From contig NZ_JAPVLQ010000001.1 in assembly GCF_027158005.1 (NCBI RefSeq), positions 620,001 to 684,000 on the forward strand: DNA of 64,000 nucleotides, written 5' to 3'. Below, in pieces: positions 28,523-37,529 of this stretch. This DNA comes from Rhodococcus sp. H36-A4. Lineage in GTDB: Bacteria > Actinomycetota > Actinomycetes > Mycobacteriales > Mycobacteriaceae. The first letter of the stretch is position 1; each line of letters opens with the position of its first letter. The notes under the pieces are model-generated. The model had not been told where the DNA came from. It saw only the letters and a list, made by a program, of their open reading frames with translations, and ran no database searches. Position numbers and translations under genes: made by a program.

Positions 28523-30292
28523 ATGAGCGCAGGGCTCGGCATACGGATTGGAACAGCTGCCTCGGTGGCTGCCCTCGATACATCCGAAGATCCCCACGCG
28601 CCCCGCGACTTCGCCACCGATGAAGCAATGCTCACCGTCACTCGCAGGTCCGCCCTGGACCTTCGCCCCGGTGCCGCTCCCAGCCTCGCCGGGCGCCACG
28701 ATCGCCAGAACCGCTATCTGATCAGCGGATTCGCCGACCGCGTCGGAGATCCCGTTCCTGTCATCGACGAGGACGGACGATCGCATCAGGCCGAGGACCT
28801 CTTCGCCACTGCCACGCGGGCCCTCGTTGCCGAAGCGTGTGCGGGCGCCGCCTGTGATCCCACCGTCGTGGTCACCTATCCCGACCGGTGGTCGACCTAT
28901 ACGACCGACGTGCTCCAAGGCGCTTTGGAACGTGCAGGCGTGCCCGATGCGACACTCGTCCCCGACTCCGCGGCGGCCATGCGCTGGCTCGAGGGTTCAC
29001 GCGGCGCAGCGAACGACGGCCTCGTCGTCATCTACGACCTCGGCGCCTCCACCCTCGACATCACCCTGATGCGCACCGGTGCCGAAGCCGGAACCATCGG
29101 AGCCGGAGCCAACTCCACCGACTTCGGCGGAGCACAGTTCGACCACCTGATCACCGAGCACGTGCTCGACACCGCGGCCAGTAGCGCCTCCTTCGAATTC
29201 GACCCGTTCGATCCCGATACCGTCGGCGCCCTCGTCGAACTTCGTGCACGCTGCGGTGAGGCGAAGGAAGAACTCTCTTCCGAGACGGCGACGACGCTGA
29301 CCGTCGACCTTCCCTCGGTGCACACCGAGACACGGCTCGTTCGTGGCGAACTGGAAGACTTGATCCGCCGCCCGGTTCTCGATTCCATCGAGCTGATTCG
29401 CGACGTGCTGCACACCTCGGGCCTCGACGTCTCCGATGTGACGCAGGTCCTCCTCATCGGTGGCAGCTCCAGCATTCCCCTTGTCGCCGAACTTGTTTCC
29501 TCACACATGCGTGTTCCGGTGGTCACCAGTCCGCATCCGGACCGCATCCCCGCAATCGGCGCAGCCTTGCTCGCCAACGAGATCGCCTGCGCAGCCGTCC
29601 TAGACGCTCCGGTGGCCGCTGCCGCCGCCGTCACCCGACCCGCGCCGCGCCCGGCGTTCGCATCCTCTGCTGCCGCGTCCGCGACCGAATCGCCCGGAAC
29701 ATCCGGCCGCAGAAAGGTCGGCATCGTCTTCGCTTCCGTTGCCGCGCTCGTGGTCATCGCCGGTGGCGGATTGTCCGTAGGAACCGCACTGACCACCGAC
29801 GATGCGCCGGTCGATTCGGTGTCGGAGAGCAGCACCGGCGCCAGTACGTCGGCGGTAACTGCCGCCACCGTTGCCGAAATGGGCACGCCCGCAAACGGTC
29901 TACCTGCTCCGACCATCGCTGCCGACGGCACGTTGATCCCGGCACCGGGAACCGCTATCGCCGCTGACGGCTCGATCGTCTCCGCTCCAGGATCCGCCGT
30001 CGTCCCGGCCGTCGAGGTCGGAGCGCCCGGCGCCCCTGCTCCAGCGCCGGGCGTCACAGCGCCGGGTGCGCCCGCACCGAATCCGCAGCTCCCGGAATAC
30101 ACCCCGCCCGCGTACTCGCCACCGGCCTACACACCACCGGCTTATACCGGTCCGGGTCTGTCCGACGCCGGAGATGCCGCAGGAAACGTGCTTCAAGGCG
30201 TCGGCCAGGGCGTCGGGGGTGTTGTTCAGGGCACGGGCGATGCGGTCGGCGGCATCGTCGGACTGGTTCCCCCGTTGCTCGGCAACAAGTAG
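28523..30292 (+). CDS. Membrane-anchored Hsp70-like protein with Pro-rich tail (copy 1)
   Basis: 589 aa from the ATG at 28523 (GGAG 6 bases upstream). The N-terminal half is an actin/Hsp70-type ATPase fold. A degenerate phosphate-1 segment (LGIRIGTAASV) is followed by YPDRWSTYT, phosphate-2 YDLGASTLD (Asp172) and the adenosine motif IGGSSSIP (about 313). Instead of a substrate-binding domain there is a linker, one transmembrane helix (about 399-424) and an outside tail with PPAY repeats and a Gly/Val-rich end. Nucleotide binding looks possible. It is divergent from iniB and 8 bases ahead of the LuxR gene. Function unknown. Confidence 0.8.
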   Translation: MSAGLGIRIGTAASVAALDTSEDPHAPRDFATDEAMLTVTRRSALDLRPGAAPSLAGRHDRQNRYLISGFADRVGDPVPVIDEDGRSHQAEDLFATATRALVAEACAGAACDPTVVVTYPDRWSTYTTDVLQGALERAGVPDATLVPDSAAAMRWLEGSRGAANDGLVVIYDLGASTLDITLMRTGAEAGTIGAGANSTDFGGAQFDHLITEHVLDTAASSASFEFDPFDPDTVGALVELRARCGEAKEELSSETATTLTVDLPSVHTETRLVRGELEDLIRRPVLDSIELIRDVLHTSGLDVSDVTQVLLIGGSSSIPLVAELVSSHMRVPVVTSPHPDRIPAIGAALLANEIACAAVLDAPVAAAAAVTRPAPRPAFASSAAASATESPGTSGRRKVGIVFASVAALVVIAGGGLSVGTALTTDDAPVDSVSESSTGASTSAVTAATVAEMGTPANGLPAPTIAADGTLIPAPGTAIAADGSIVSAPGSAVVPAVEVGAPGAPAPAPGVTAPGAPAPNPQLPEYTPPAYSPPAYTPPAYTGPGLSDAGDAAGNVLQGVGQGVGGVVQGTGDAVGGIVGLVPPLLGNK

Positions 30293-30300
30293 CTGCTTTC

Positions 30301-32376
30301 GTGCTGACCAAGTCCGACATCGCCGCCCGGGCAACCGATGCTGGACGACCGATCTCGCGCGCGCTGGCCGGGACCATCCTGACCGCCACCGGTGGATGTG
30401 AAAATACCGTCGATGTCGCACTGGAGGCCAGTAGACGCGTCGACGCGGACATGTCGGTCACCAAGGTCGTCGTCGACGCTGTCCACGCTCATCGAGTGGC
30501 GTACCTCGCTGCGTTGACCCGCGCCGAGCAGAGTGTGGTCGCGCTGGCTCATTTCGGCGCCGAATCCGACACCGAGGTGCTGAGCGAACCAACCGAAGGA
30601 GCAGCCGATCCGGCAGCAGTGCGCGAGAGTGCAGTAGCAGCAGGCGTATTGGCGCAGGAACCTCCCTCACTGTCCGGTGTCACCGAGGCATTACTCGCTA
30701 CACTCGGCGCGCCTCGACTCTCCGAGATACTTACCGCTCTGCTCGAATATCGTTGCAAGACAGACACTCTCGACACCGACATGGCAGTGTCCATCGCCGG
30801 TGCAGGAGTTCGACATCCACAGTTGGCGCACTTCCTCACCTTCGAAGCTGATCGCGCAGAGCCCGAATCGGCCGCGACGCTGTATTCGTGTGCCGTCGAC
30901 GCGGGCGCCGAACCACTTTCCTTGGCTGCACGAAGGGCCGATGTAGCAGCGGTGCTCGGCGATCTCGATGCAGCCGAGCGGTTCGGTGATCACGTTCTCG
31001 AGCACAGCGACTCGGTGACTGCGGGCGAATTGCGAACAGCGATAAGGACATCGGCGACCGTCGCTGCCGAGCGGGGCATGACCGAGCGTGGACGTCAACT
31101 CTACGAGTGGCTCGGCCCCGACCGCGCCGGCACGGACGCCCCACTGGCCGCCGTCGTCGCCTCGGTGGCAGGCGTCGTGCCACCGGTCACGGCCGTGTCT
31201 ACAGCACCGCCCACGTCGGCGACCGCTGCGCTGACTCTGCTGGCCAGTGGGTTGCAGCAGTCCATCGCCGCGGAGTCGACGGCCGAGACCACTGCGGCAA
31301 CGAACACGCTGATGCGCGCGGTGTCACTGTCCGGCGCCGACGCCAGGCGAGCTGCACCCGAGACTGCGTCGGCAACCGCCATTCTGTTCGCGCTGCACTG
31401 CGGCGATCTCGGGCGCGTCGAATCGCTGGTGTCGCGGTCCACCGCACCCATGCAGCATCCGAGCGGCACCAGAATTGCATTGCTCCAAGCCTGGGCGAGC
31501 ATGTTGTCCGGTGATCTGGCGGCAGCAGCATCCCGTATCGAGACGATGCGGATCCCGTCTTCGCACAGTCGAAATCGACTCTTCTTCCACGCGATCGGAG
31601 TCGGGCTGGCCCGCCGGTCCGGTGACCGAGGGGCACTGATCAATGCGTGGGACGATGCGCAGGACGTCATCGCCGAATACTCGGCCGACTTGTTCTCACT
31701 GCTACCGATCGGTGAACTCTGGCTCGGGGCCGTGCGGGTGGGTCAACCCGACCGCATGACGCATCTGCTTGCACAGGTCGATTCCGTACTCGCGGGCCTG
31801 GACGAGCCGAGTGCCTGGGCGTCGGCATTTCATTGGTACGGAGTTCAGGCCGCCATTGCTGCCGAGAATCCCGCCGAACTGGTTCCGCATGCGCGGGCAC
31901 TCGCCTCGGCAGCCGAATCGAACCGGTACAGCGCCACCCTTGCCTCCGCCGGTCGCGCCTGGTTGGGCGTACTGCAAGGCCATCCGAACGTCTCCGACGT
32001 CGAAGCCGCGGCCCACTCCCTCACCCAGTTCGGATTGTCGTGGGACGGCGCCCGCCTAGCCGGCGAAGCCGCACTGCGCGTCGCCGACACCCGTGCTGCG
32101 ACAACATTGCTCCAGGTGGCTCGATCACTTCGCCAGCCCGTCGCGGCACCGACCGCAGTAACCGCAGAACCGAAAGGTGCGCTCAGCGCACGCGAGGCCG
32201 AAGTCGCGGAAATGCTCGTCCTCGGCATCACCTACCGCGAAGCAGGCAATCGGCTCTACATCTCTGCCAAGACCGTCGAACACCACGTCGCGCGCATCAA
32301 GCGGCGCCTCGGTGCGCGCTCGCGATCGGAGCTTCTGTCGATGCTGCGTGGGATGGGCTACGGAACTACTGTGTAG
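30301..32376 (+). CDS. LuxR-type transcriptional regulator beside iniBAC
   Basis: 691 aa. The C-terminus (about 626-690) is a clear LuxR/NarL helix-turn-helix (LSAREAEVAEMLVLGITYREAG...ISAKTVEHHVARIKRRLG). The upstream 600 residues are alpha-helical, Ala-rich and TPR-like, with no Walker A motif, so it is not a standard LAL/MalT ATPase. M. tuberculosis iniBAC has a nearby regulator, IniR (Rv0339c), between etfD and iniB; this gene occupies the same relative place and may be its shortened counterpart. GTG start. It is enclosed by Hsp70-like genes and is likely cotranscribed with copy 1. Confidence 0.75.
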   Translation: MLTKSDIAARATDAGRPISRALAGTILTATGGCENTVDVALEASRRVDADMSVTKVVVDAVHAHRVAYLAALTRAEQSVVALAHFGAESDTEVLSEPTEGAADPAAVRESAVAAGVLAQEPPSLSGVTEALLATLGAPRLSEILTALLEYRCKTDTLDTDMAVSIAGAGVRHPQLAHFLTFEADRAEPESAATLYSCAVDAGAEPLSLAARRADVAAVLGDLDAAERFGDHVLEHSDSVTAGELRTAIRTSATVAAERGMTERGRQLYEWLGPDRAGTDAPLAAVVASVAGVVPPVTAVSTAPPTSATAALTLLASGLQQSIAAESTAETTAATNTLMRAVSLSGADARRAAPETASATAILFALHCGDLGRVESLVSRSTAPMQHPSGTRIALLQAWASMLSGDLAAAASRIETMRIPSSHSRNRLFFHAIGVGLARRSGDRGALINAWDDAQDVIAEYSADLFSLLPIGELWLGAVRVGQPDRMTHLLAQVDSVLAGLDEPSAWASAFHWYGVQAAIAAENPAELVPHARALASAAESNRYSATLASAGRAWLGVLQGHPNVSDVEAAAHSLTQFGLSWDGARLAGEAALRVADTRAATTLLQVARSLRQPVAAPTAVTAEPKGALSAREAEVAEMLVLGITYREAGNRLYISAKTVEHHVARIKRRLGARSRSELLSMLRGMGYGTTV

Positions 32377-32473
32377 TCGTGCGCGGGCTGTGTAACTTCT
32401 GCGGGCCTGCATACGACATCTATCTCAGTACTCCGCCCACAAGGCATATGTAGACGACGAGGTAGCAGTAGCG

Positions 32474-33595
32474 ATGATCAATCGGTCCGCCGAGCCTGCG
32501 CAGGCCCATCCGCCCGCGCAGGAATTACCCGACGTCGGCATGTACATCGACGATCAGCGCGCAATCGCAGCGGTATCGCGGGCCGCGCGTTCGAGTCCTT
32601 CCCTGCATGTCGCCTCGCTGCACGACACTGTTCTCTACGTCCATTCCGACGGTTCCGCTTCGCTCGGTCGAACCGACGACCCCGATGCAGTCGAGTTCAC
32701 CGGATTCGTCGACGCGATCGGCGAAGAAGCGTCCAGCGATCATGCCCCCGGAGATCTCGTCGCGATGGCACTTCGATGCCTTCTCACCGACGTCGCCCAG
32801 TCCATCGGTACCCCGGTGGACACGCTCGCAGCTGCAGCGACATTCCCGGCACGGTGGACGGCGGAGCAGGTCTCGGCAGTGCGTATGGCCATGAGCCGCG
32901 TCGGCCTCGACCACGTCGCACTCGTCTCCGAGTCCGAAGCACGCGCAGCATGGGCGGGCGGACTCGATGTCAGGTGGGCCGGATCGGATTCCGGTATCGC
33001 AGCCGCACGCGGCGCTGCGGTGCTCGCCGCCGAGTTCCCGATCGAGGCCGTGACCGAGGAAATACCGCTGCGGACTCCGGTGCGCCCCCTGTGGACACGC
33101 ACCCCCATCCTCGCGGCGGCCGCGTTCGCAGCCCTGCTGACGCTCGGCGCAGGCCTGACGGCACTGTTGATTCAGGACACGTCCGGGCCGTCGATCCCAG
33201 AGATCGACAGCGCACAGGTCGCCGAGGCCACCGTCCCGATCGTCCGTCCGAGTTCGCAGATTCCGTTCCCCACGGTCGTACCGTTCGTCGAACCTTCGAC
33301 CGAACCGATCGTCGCCCCGGCCCCTGCGCCCACCACTACGCCCGCGGAACCGCCTCGTACCTCGGACGTCGTCATCACGCCTCCGAGAACTCAGCCCGCC
33401 CCGGCGACCTCCGTCGAAACCGAGCCGGAAACAACCACGCCGAAACCCGTCGAGCCGGACGTCGACCAGCCGGAAGTGATCGATCCGAGTCCGGAGGAGC
33501 CGACCGATCCGGTCGATCCGGAGCCGCCGACAGAGCCCAGCGGCGCCACCCCGGACAGTGAGCAGGACAACACCATGCTGAAGCCGACACCGTGA
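32474..33595 (+). CDS. Truncated Hsp70-like membrane protein (copy 2)
   Basis: 373 aa. Residues about 20-185 align by pattern with only the first lobe of an Hsp70 ATPase domain: short beta strands, FPARWTAEQVSAVRMAM and VALVSESEARAAW (the equivalents of YPDRWSTYT... and VPDSAAAMRW in copy 1). The phosphate-2 and adenosine motifs are absent, so it should not hydrolyse ATP. One transmembrane helix (about 210-236) leads to a 135-residue Pro/Glu/Thr-rich tail. It follows the LuxR gene by 97 bases and overlaps copy 3. Confidence 0.72.
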   Translation: MINRSAEPAQAHPPAQELPDVGMYIDDQRAIAAVSRAARSSPSLHVASLHDTVLYVHSDGSASLGRTDDPDAVEFTGFVDAIGEEASSDHAPGDLVAMALRCLLTDVAQSIGTPVDTLAAAATFPARWTAEQVSAVRMAMSRVGLDHVALVSESEARAAWAGGLDVRWAGSDSGIAAARGAAVLAAEFPIEAVTEEIPLRTPVRPLWTRTPILAAAAFAALLTLGAGLTALLIQDTSGPSIPEIDSAQVAEATVPIVRPSSQIPFPTVVPFVEPSTEPIVAPAPAPTTTPAEPPRTSDVVITPPRTQPAPATSVETEPETTTPKPVEPDVDQPEVIDPSPEEPTDPVDPEPPTEPSGATPDSEQDNTMLKPTP

Positions 33596-34650
33596 CCGGA
33601 TATCTGGCGATGACGATCGCCGACGGGGTATCGGTGGCAGTCCATCGACGTACCCGAAGCGAGCACCCGTCGGTCTTCGTCACCGACACCGCCCTGTTCT
33701 ACTCCGGCGACGGCACCGCGCGACTCGGAGCCGACCCGTCAGCGGACTCGACGCCCTTCGTCGGATTCCTCGGCCGTGTCGACGAGCCCGAGCACAGCGA
33801 TCAAGAATTCCGCGCCGAAGATCTCGTCGCGACCGCCGCATTCTGCCTCGTGAACTCGGTGACCGCCGAGCACGGTGGCATCGTGCCGCACGCGGTCCTG
33901 ACACACCCGAACACCTGGAGTTCTCACGCCATCGACTCGGTGCGGGACGCCCTCGACCGCGTCGACCTCGAGCAGGTCACTCTGATCTCGGACGAGGCTG
34001 CTGCACGGGAATTTGTTCGATCGAACTCCGGTGACCTCGATCAGGTCACCGTCACCCGCGGCGCTTTGGGAATAGTCGAAGCCATGTACCCGGTCCCATC
34101 GGATTCGGCCGATACCGACGCACTGCCCGTCGTCACTCCTGCGCCCGCCTTGGCATTCTCCGAGGCGATCCCGGTGCAGGTTCCACTCTCGCCCAGTGGT
34201 CCACAGTCCACAGATACACCGAACTCCAAGCGCCCCATCGCAATCGTGGCAGCGGCTGCGATCGCGCTCGTTCTCGTCTCGATCGCTATCGCCGCGGCTG
34301 TGGGCGCCTTCAGCGACGGCGCCGAGGTCGTCCCCCCGGCGATCACCGATGCAGGCTCCATACCGGCAACCGAACCGTCGCCGACGCCTGTTCCCGCCGC
34401 TGCAGTGCCGATCCCGACCTTCGCCGCCCCGCCCAGCGAATTGCCGAGCCCTGAATCGGTGCCGACCCCAGAGCCGTCGAACACAGAGCCGCCGATCGTC
34501 GAGACAATTCCGGCGCAGCCGCTCCCCCCGCCCGCTCCCGAGACGGTCGCGCCTGAGCCCTCTTTACCACTCCCGCCGACGAAAACGCAGCCACCACGGC
34601 TTACTTTTCCCGACTTCACGTTTCCCGATCTTTCCCTGCCAGGCCGCTGA
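33592..34650 (+). CDS. Truncated Hsp70-like membrane protein (copy 3)
   Basis: 352 aa; the GTG start overlaps the copy 2 stop (GTGA). Same plan as copy 2: half an Hsp70-type ATPase lobe (AMTIADGVSVAVHRR; THPNTWSSHAIDSVRDAL; VTLISDEAAAREF), no phosphate-2 or adenosine motif, one transmembrane helix (about 216-240) and a Pro-rich outside tail. The tail ends FPDFTFPDLSLPGR, echoed by LPDFTLPTLP near the end of copy 4. Copies 2 and 3 look like an ancient duplication and could heterodimerise. Confidence 0.72.
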   Translation: MTGYLAMTIADGVSVAVHRRTRSEHPSVFVTDTALFYSGDGTARLGADPSADSTPFVGFLGRVDEPEHSDQEFRAEDLVATAAFCLVNSVTAEHGGIVPHAVLTHPNTWSSHAIDSVRDALDRVDLEQVTLISDEAAAREFVRSNSGDLDQVTVTRGALGIVEAMYPVPSDSADTDALPVVTPAPALAFSEAIPVQVPLSPSGPQSTDTPNSKRPIAIVAAAAIALVLVSIAIAAAVGAFSDGAEVVPPAITDAGSIPATEPSPTPVPAAAVPIPTFAAPPSELPSPESVPTPEPSNTEPPIVETIPAQPLPPPAPETVAPEPSLPLPPTKTQPPRLTFPDFTFPDLSLPGR

Positions 34651-34726
34651 CCATACCGTTCATAATTTTCTGTGATCTATGGCCTAAGGTGGGGCGCTGA
34701 CGGTCAGCACCTGATGAAGGGATTTC

Positions 34727-36043
34727 ATGCGTAACACGGGGGCACTGCGCGCAGCGGTGGTTTGTTCGACGGCGTTCTTACTCTTCGGTACCTTCTCTGC
34801 ACCGGCCTCGGCCGAGCCCGACAGTGGAGTCGACCAGTCCGCCGCAGATCAGTTGCCGCGTGAACTCGCAGAGGCTGTGGTACGCGATCTGAAAATCTCT
34901 CCCCAGGAGTACCTCGATCGTGCGGCCCTGGCGCAGGAGTTGTCCACTTACGCAACGGATTTCCGCGCCAACCGACCAGCCGACTTTGCCGGTGCCTGGA
35001 TAGGTCCAGATGGCAAGGCAGTCGTCGCGGTGACATCTCAGGACGCAGCACAGGCCGTGGCGCAGGACGGTTACGACTCCGCGCAGGCCCCCGTCTCAGC
35101 AGACGGGTTGGAAAGGTCGCTCACGGACCTGAACAACTGGATCTCCACCTTGCCCCGCGAGGTCGCCAGTCAGGTAAACGGTACTTCGATAGACGTTTTG
35201 GACAATCAGATCGTCATCGACCTCGCGAACAGTCCCATCGGCAGCGCGCTCAACCTTCCGACACTGCTGGCCAACCTGAAGGTCATCCTGTCGCCGGGTG
35301 GACCCAAGCCCACCGACCCGACGCCGATGGGTGGAGACACCTACGTCACCACCGCGGGCCCCATCAAGGACACCGCGCCTACCGACATCAGCGTCTGCTC
35401 CTTCGGGTTCAATGCCACATCGGGCTCGGGACAGTCCGTCAATCTCAGTGCAGGGCATTGCAATCCGAATGCCGCCACCGGTGCAGGCGGTGCACCCGTC
35501 TACCTACCGAACCCGGCAAACGTGCACGACAGCACCCAGATCGGCACTTTCGCCGAATCCAGCCTCGGATCCCCCAGCGCACTCGACTGGTCCGTCATCT
35601 CGCTGAACGACAGGGGCACCTCCTCCGGTCTCGACAAGCCGACCGTCCGCGGAGCCAACGGCAGCACGGTGACCATCACCGGCACTGCTTCCCCCGTCGT
35701 CGGAGCGCCCGTCTGCAAGTCCGGTCAGTCGTCATCGTTCACCTGCGGAGTAGTTGCCGCAGACCGCGTCGAGACTCAACTGTTCATGGAAGACGGCACC
35801 AGCCGCACCGTGCGCGGGTTCGCAAGTACCGCATGTACTCTCGCGGGCGACAGTGGCGGCGCCATCGTGACCGGAACACTCGCTCTGGGAATCACCAGCG
35901 GCTCCAACAGTGGCGGCGCACCAGATTGCACCGAAGCCAGCCTCGCACTCGCGCAGTTCGGTGGCACGGCAAGCTTGGGAATCCCAATCGATCAGGTTGC
36001 GGCAGAAACAGGCACGACCGTCAGGACTGCCTCGATCGGCTGA
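34727..36043 (+). CDS. Secreted S1-family serine protease
   Basis: 438 aa. Signal peptide (about 1-29, cleavage near ASA), a propeptide of about 170 residues with an alpha-lytic-type pro-region, then a streptogrisin/alpha-lytic-like protease domain. The catalytic triad is visible: His244 in SAGHC, Asp287 in LDWSVI, Ser376 in GDSGG. Cysteines around the His and Ser fit the usual disulfides. A GAAGGG ribosome site precedes the ATG. It follows copy 3 on the same strand by 76 bases. Substrate unknown. Confidence 0.88.
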   Translation: MRNTGALRAAVVCSTAFLLFGTFSAPASAEPDSGVDQSAADQLPRELAEAVVRDLKISPQEYLDRAALAQELSTYATDFRANRPADFAGAWIGPDGKAVVAVTSQDAAQAVAQDGYDSAQAPVSADGLERSLTDLNNWISTLPREVASQVNGTSIDVLDNQIVIDLANSPIGSALNLPTLLANLKVILSPGGPKPTDPTPMGGDTYVTTAGPIKDTAPTDISVCSFGFNATSGSGQSVNLSAGHCNPNAATGAGGAPVYLPNPANVHDSTQIGTFAESSLGSPSALDWSVISLNDRGTSSGLDKPTVRGANGSTVTITGTASPVVGAPVCKSGQSSSFTCGVVAADRVETQLFMEDGTSRTVRGFASTACTLAGDSGGAIVTGTLALGITSGSNSGGAPDCTEASLALAQFGGTASLGIPIDQVAAETGTTVRTASIG

Positions 36044-36071
36044 AGATAGTCGGCCCCGACAAGGGCTTGGG

Positions 36072-37115
36072 TCAGGGACAGCGCTGGACGAATCCTCGAA
36101 TGCGCGAGAGGGCCGGGGGAAGCTGGCGAAGAAGTCGGACCAGCACCCCGGGCATGGCCCAGGTCTTCGGTACCGCCGACACTCGCACGAGCTCGTAATC
36201 CGATGTGGCCCAGACCGATTTGATCTCGTTGACGCCCACTCCCTGATCGAGTGCGTCGACACCCAGTTGGTCGTGATTGTTCGCGAACCACTCGATCAGC
36301 TGATGGCCGGGTTGGCACCGCCCGACTGTCGGGTCGTAGTGCGTGAGCCACCCTTCCATCCGCGAGCCTGTTCGCAGCCCGATCTCGTGGGCGGACCACT
36401 GCCCGTCGATCACCAGACCTGCAATGCAGAGCCTGCCTGCTCGAGCCTCGCTCCGAAGGAAATTTCGAGCGAACTCGCCATGCGGCGCAGTCAGATAGTT
36501 GATCTTCGTGGTGCCGGCGATCCCGCGGACCGCTACCTCCAGGATGTCGTTCCACCGAGCGTCCAGATGCGAGACCTCGGTGATCTCCTCGACCCGAAAC
36601 GACGACCGACGCTGCACCTCGCTGCGGTATTGGCGAAGCCTCTTCAGTGATTTCGCACTTCGAAGATCCGAGGCTGTCTGTCCGCCAGCGAGATCGATGA
36701 CCGGGACACGTTCACGCACCATCATGTTCACTGTCCATGACGGATGCTGCGCGAGCCTGCGCACAGTGGGATCGTTCGTGATCATGGAATCGGCATCCAC
36801 CATGTAACCCAGGGACGCAATGGCATCGAGCAACGCGTCGGAGGCTTCGGTGTCCTCGCTGAGAAATTCGATCGGCACTCCCAAACCGGTGCCGATCACC
36901 TTCGCGAGAGTGAACGGCCCGCGGCGCACCAGAGACAATGCAGCCGACGCAACCAACTGTCCGTCTCGACGAATCGCCACCAATTCGAAGTCGAGACTCG
37001 ACGCACGCACAACATTGGCCACGAAGCTCGGCCTCGACGAGAACACCGTCCCGACACGGTCAGCGAGCGCAGACCACTCGGATTCGATGGACGAGGGCTC
37101 GGAGTGGACATGCAT
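36072..37115 (-). CDS. GNAT-superfamily acetyltransferase (BioF2-like)
   Basis: About 347 aa from the ATG at 37115; the frame is open to 37223 but the extra 36 residues look unlike the family. The C-terminal half has the Acetyltransf_6/FemAB-like pattern: SLKRLRQYRSEVQRR, FLRSEARAGRLCIAGLVIDGQW, and HYDPTVGRCQPGHQLIEWF for acyl-CoA binding. Such proteins are common in capsule or glycan gene sets, but none is adjacent. It is convergent with the S1 protease. Confidence 0.7.
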   Translation of the reverse strand: MHVHSEPSSIESEWSALADRVGTVFSSRPSFVANVVRASSLDFELVAIRRDGQLVASAALSLVRRGPFTLAKVIGTGLGVPIEFLSEDTEASDALLDAIASLGYMVDADSMITNDPTVRRLAQHPSWTVNMMVRERVPVIDLAGGQTASDLRSAKSLKRLRQYRSEVQRRSSFRVEEITEVSHLDARWNDILEVAVRGIAGTTKINYLTAPHGEFARNFLRSEARAGRLCIAGLVIDGQWSAHEIGLRTGSRMEGWLTHYDPTVGRCQPGHQLIEWFANNHDQLGVDALDQGVGVNEIKSVWATSDYELVRVSAVPKTWAMPGVLVRLLRQLPPALSRIRGFVQRCP

Positions 37116-37363
37116 CGTAACTGCAGTGACGCCTGTTTCCACTCCAACAAAGTACCAAGGGCTTGTAAAGAAAACCAAAACGTTCATCCGAACAGCCGAC
37201 ACGTGAGCCGAGCGTGTCCACACGCACCGAAGGGCCGACTCCTGCTGCGGCAGAGTTTAATTCGATGCGCGGCGCGTCGTACTGAGATTCAAATACGTCG
37301 TATGATCATCGCGAGACCATTAGGTACACCCGTGCCGCATCACTCGAACGGAAGGCATCCCGC

Positions 37364-37465
37364 ATGCTCGGACTTATCGGAGTCGGACTCGACCTGATCG
37401 GCTACCTGGTGACGATCGTGATCAACGGAATCGCACTGGCGGACCCCGGTATTCGATTCGGCTGA
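37364..37465 (+). CDS. Candidate 33-residue hydrophobic peptide
   Basis: ATG at 37364 with GGAAGG about 8 bases upstream and a stop at 37463-37465, directly before a strong terminator. The peptide is a single Gly/Leu/Ile/Val-rich membrane helix (LGLIGVGLDLIGYLVTIVIN) with a short ADPGIRFG tail. It is not a known family to me. The placement between its own apparent ribosome site and terminator makes it more likely than a chance ORF. Confidence 0.45.
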   Translation: MLGLIGVGLDLIGYLVTIVINGIALADPGIRFG

Positions 37466-37475
37466 CCTCGAACAC

Positions 37476-37515
37476 ACATCAGCCCGCCACCTCCATTGAG
37501 GTGACGGGCTGATGT
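37476..37515. terminator. Bidirectional terminator
   Basis: An 18-base stem with one G-T wobble (37476-37493 with 37498-37515) and a 4-base loop. It lies 10 bases after the small plus-strand ORF and 14 bases after the stop of the minus-strand gene at 37530, so it can serve both. Confidence 0.85.
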
Positions 37516-37529
37516 TATGTCGAGAGCGT

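Noticed and set aside
28268..28918. N-terminal extension of iniB to 28918
   Set aside because: It would cover the divergent promoter and the first third of the Hsp70-like gene, and the IniB domain begins right at the ATG at 28267.
32474..34650. Copies 2 and 3 as a frameshifted single Hsp70
   Set aside because: Each has its own N-terminal lobe, membrane helix and tail, and they are joined by a regular GTGA overlap, so two intact genes fit better than a broken one.
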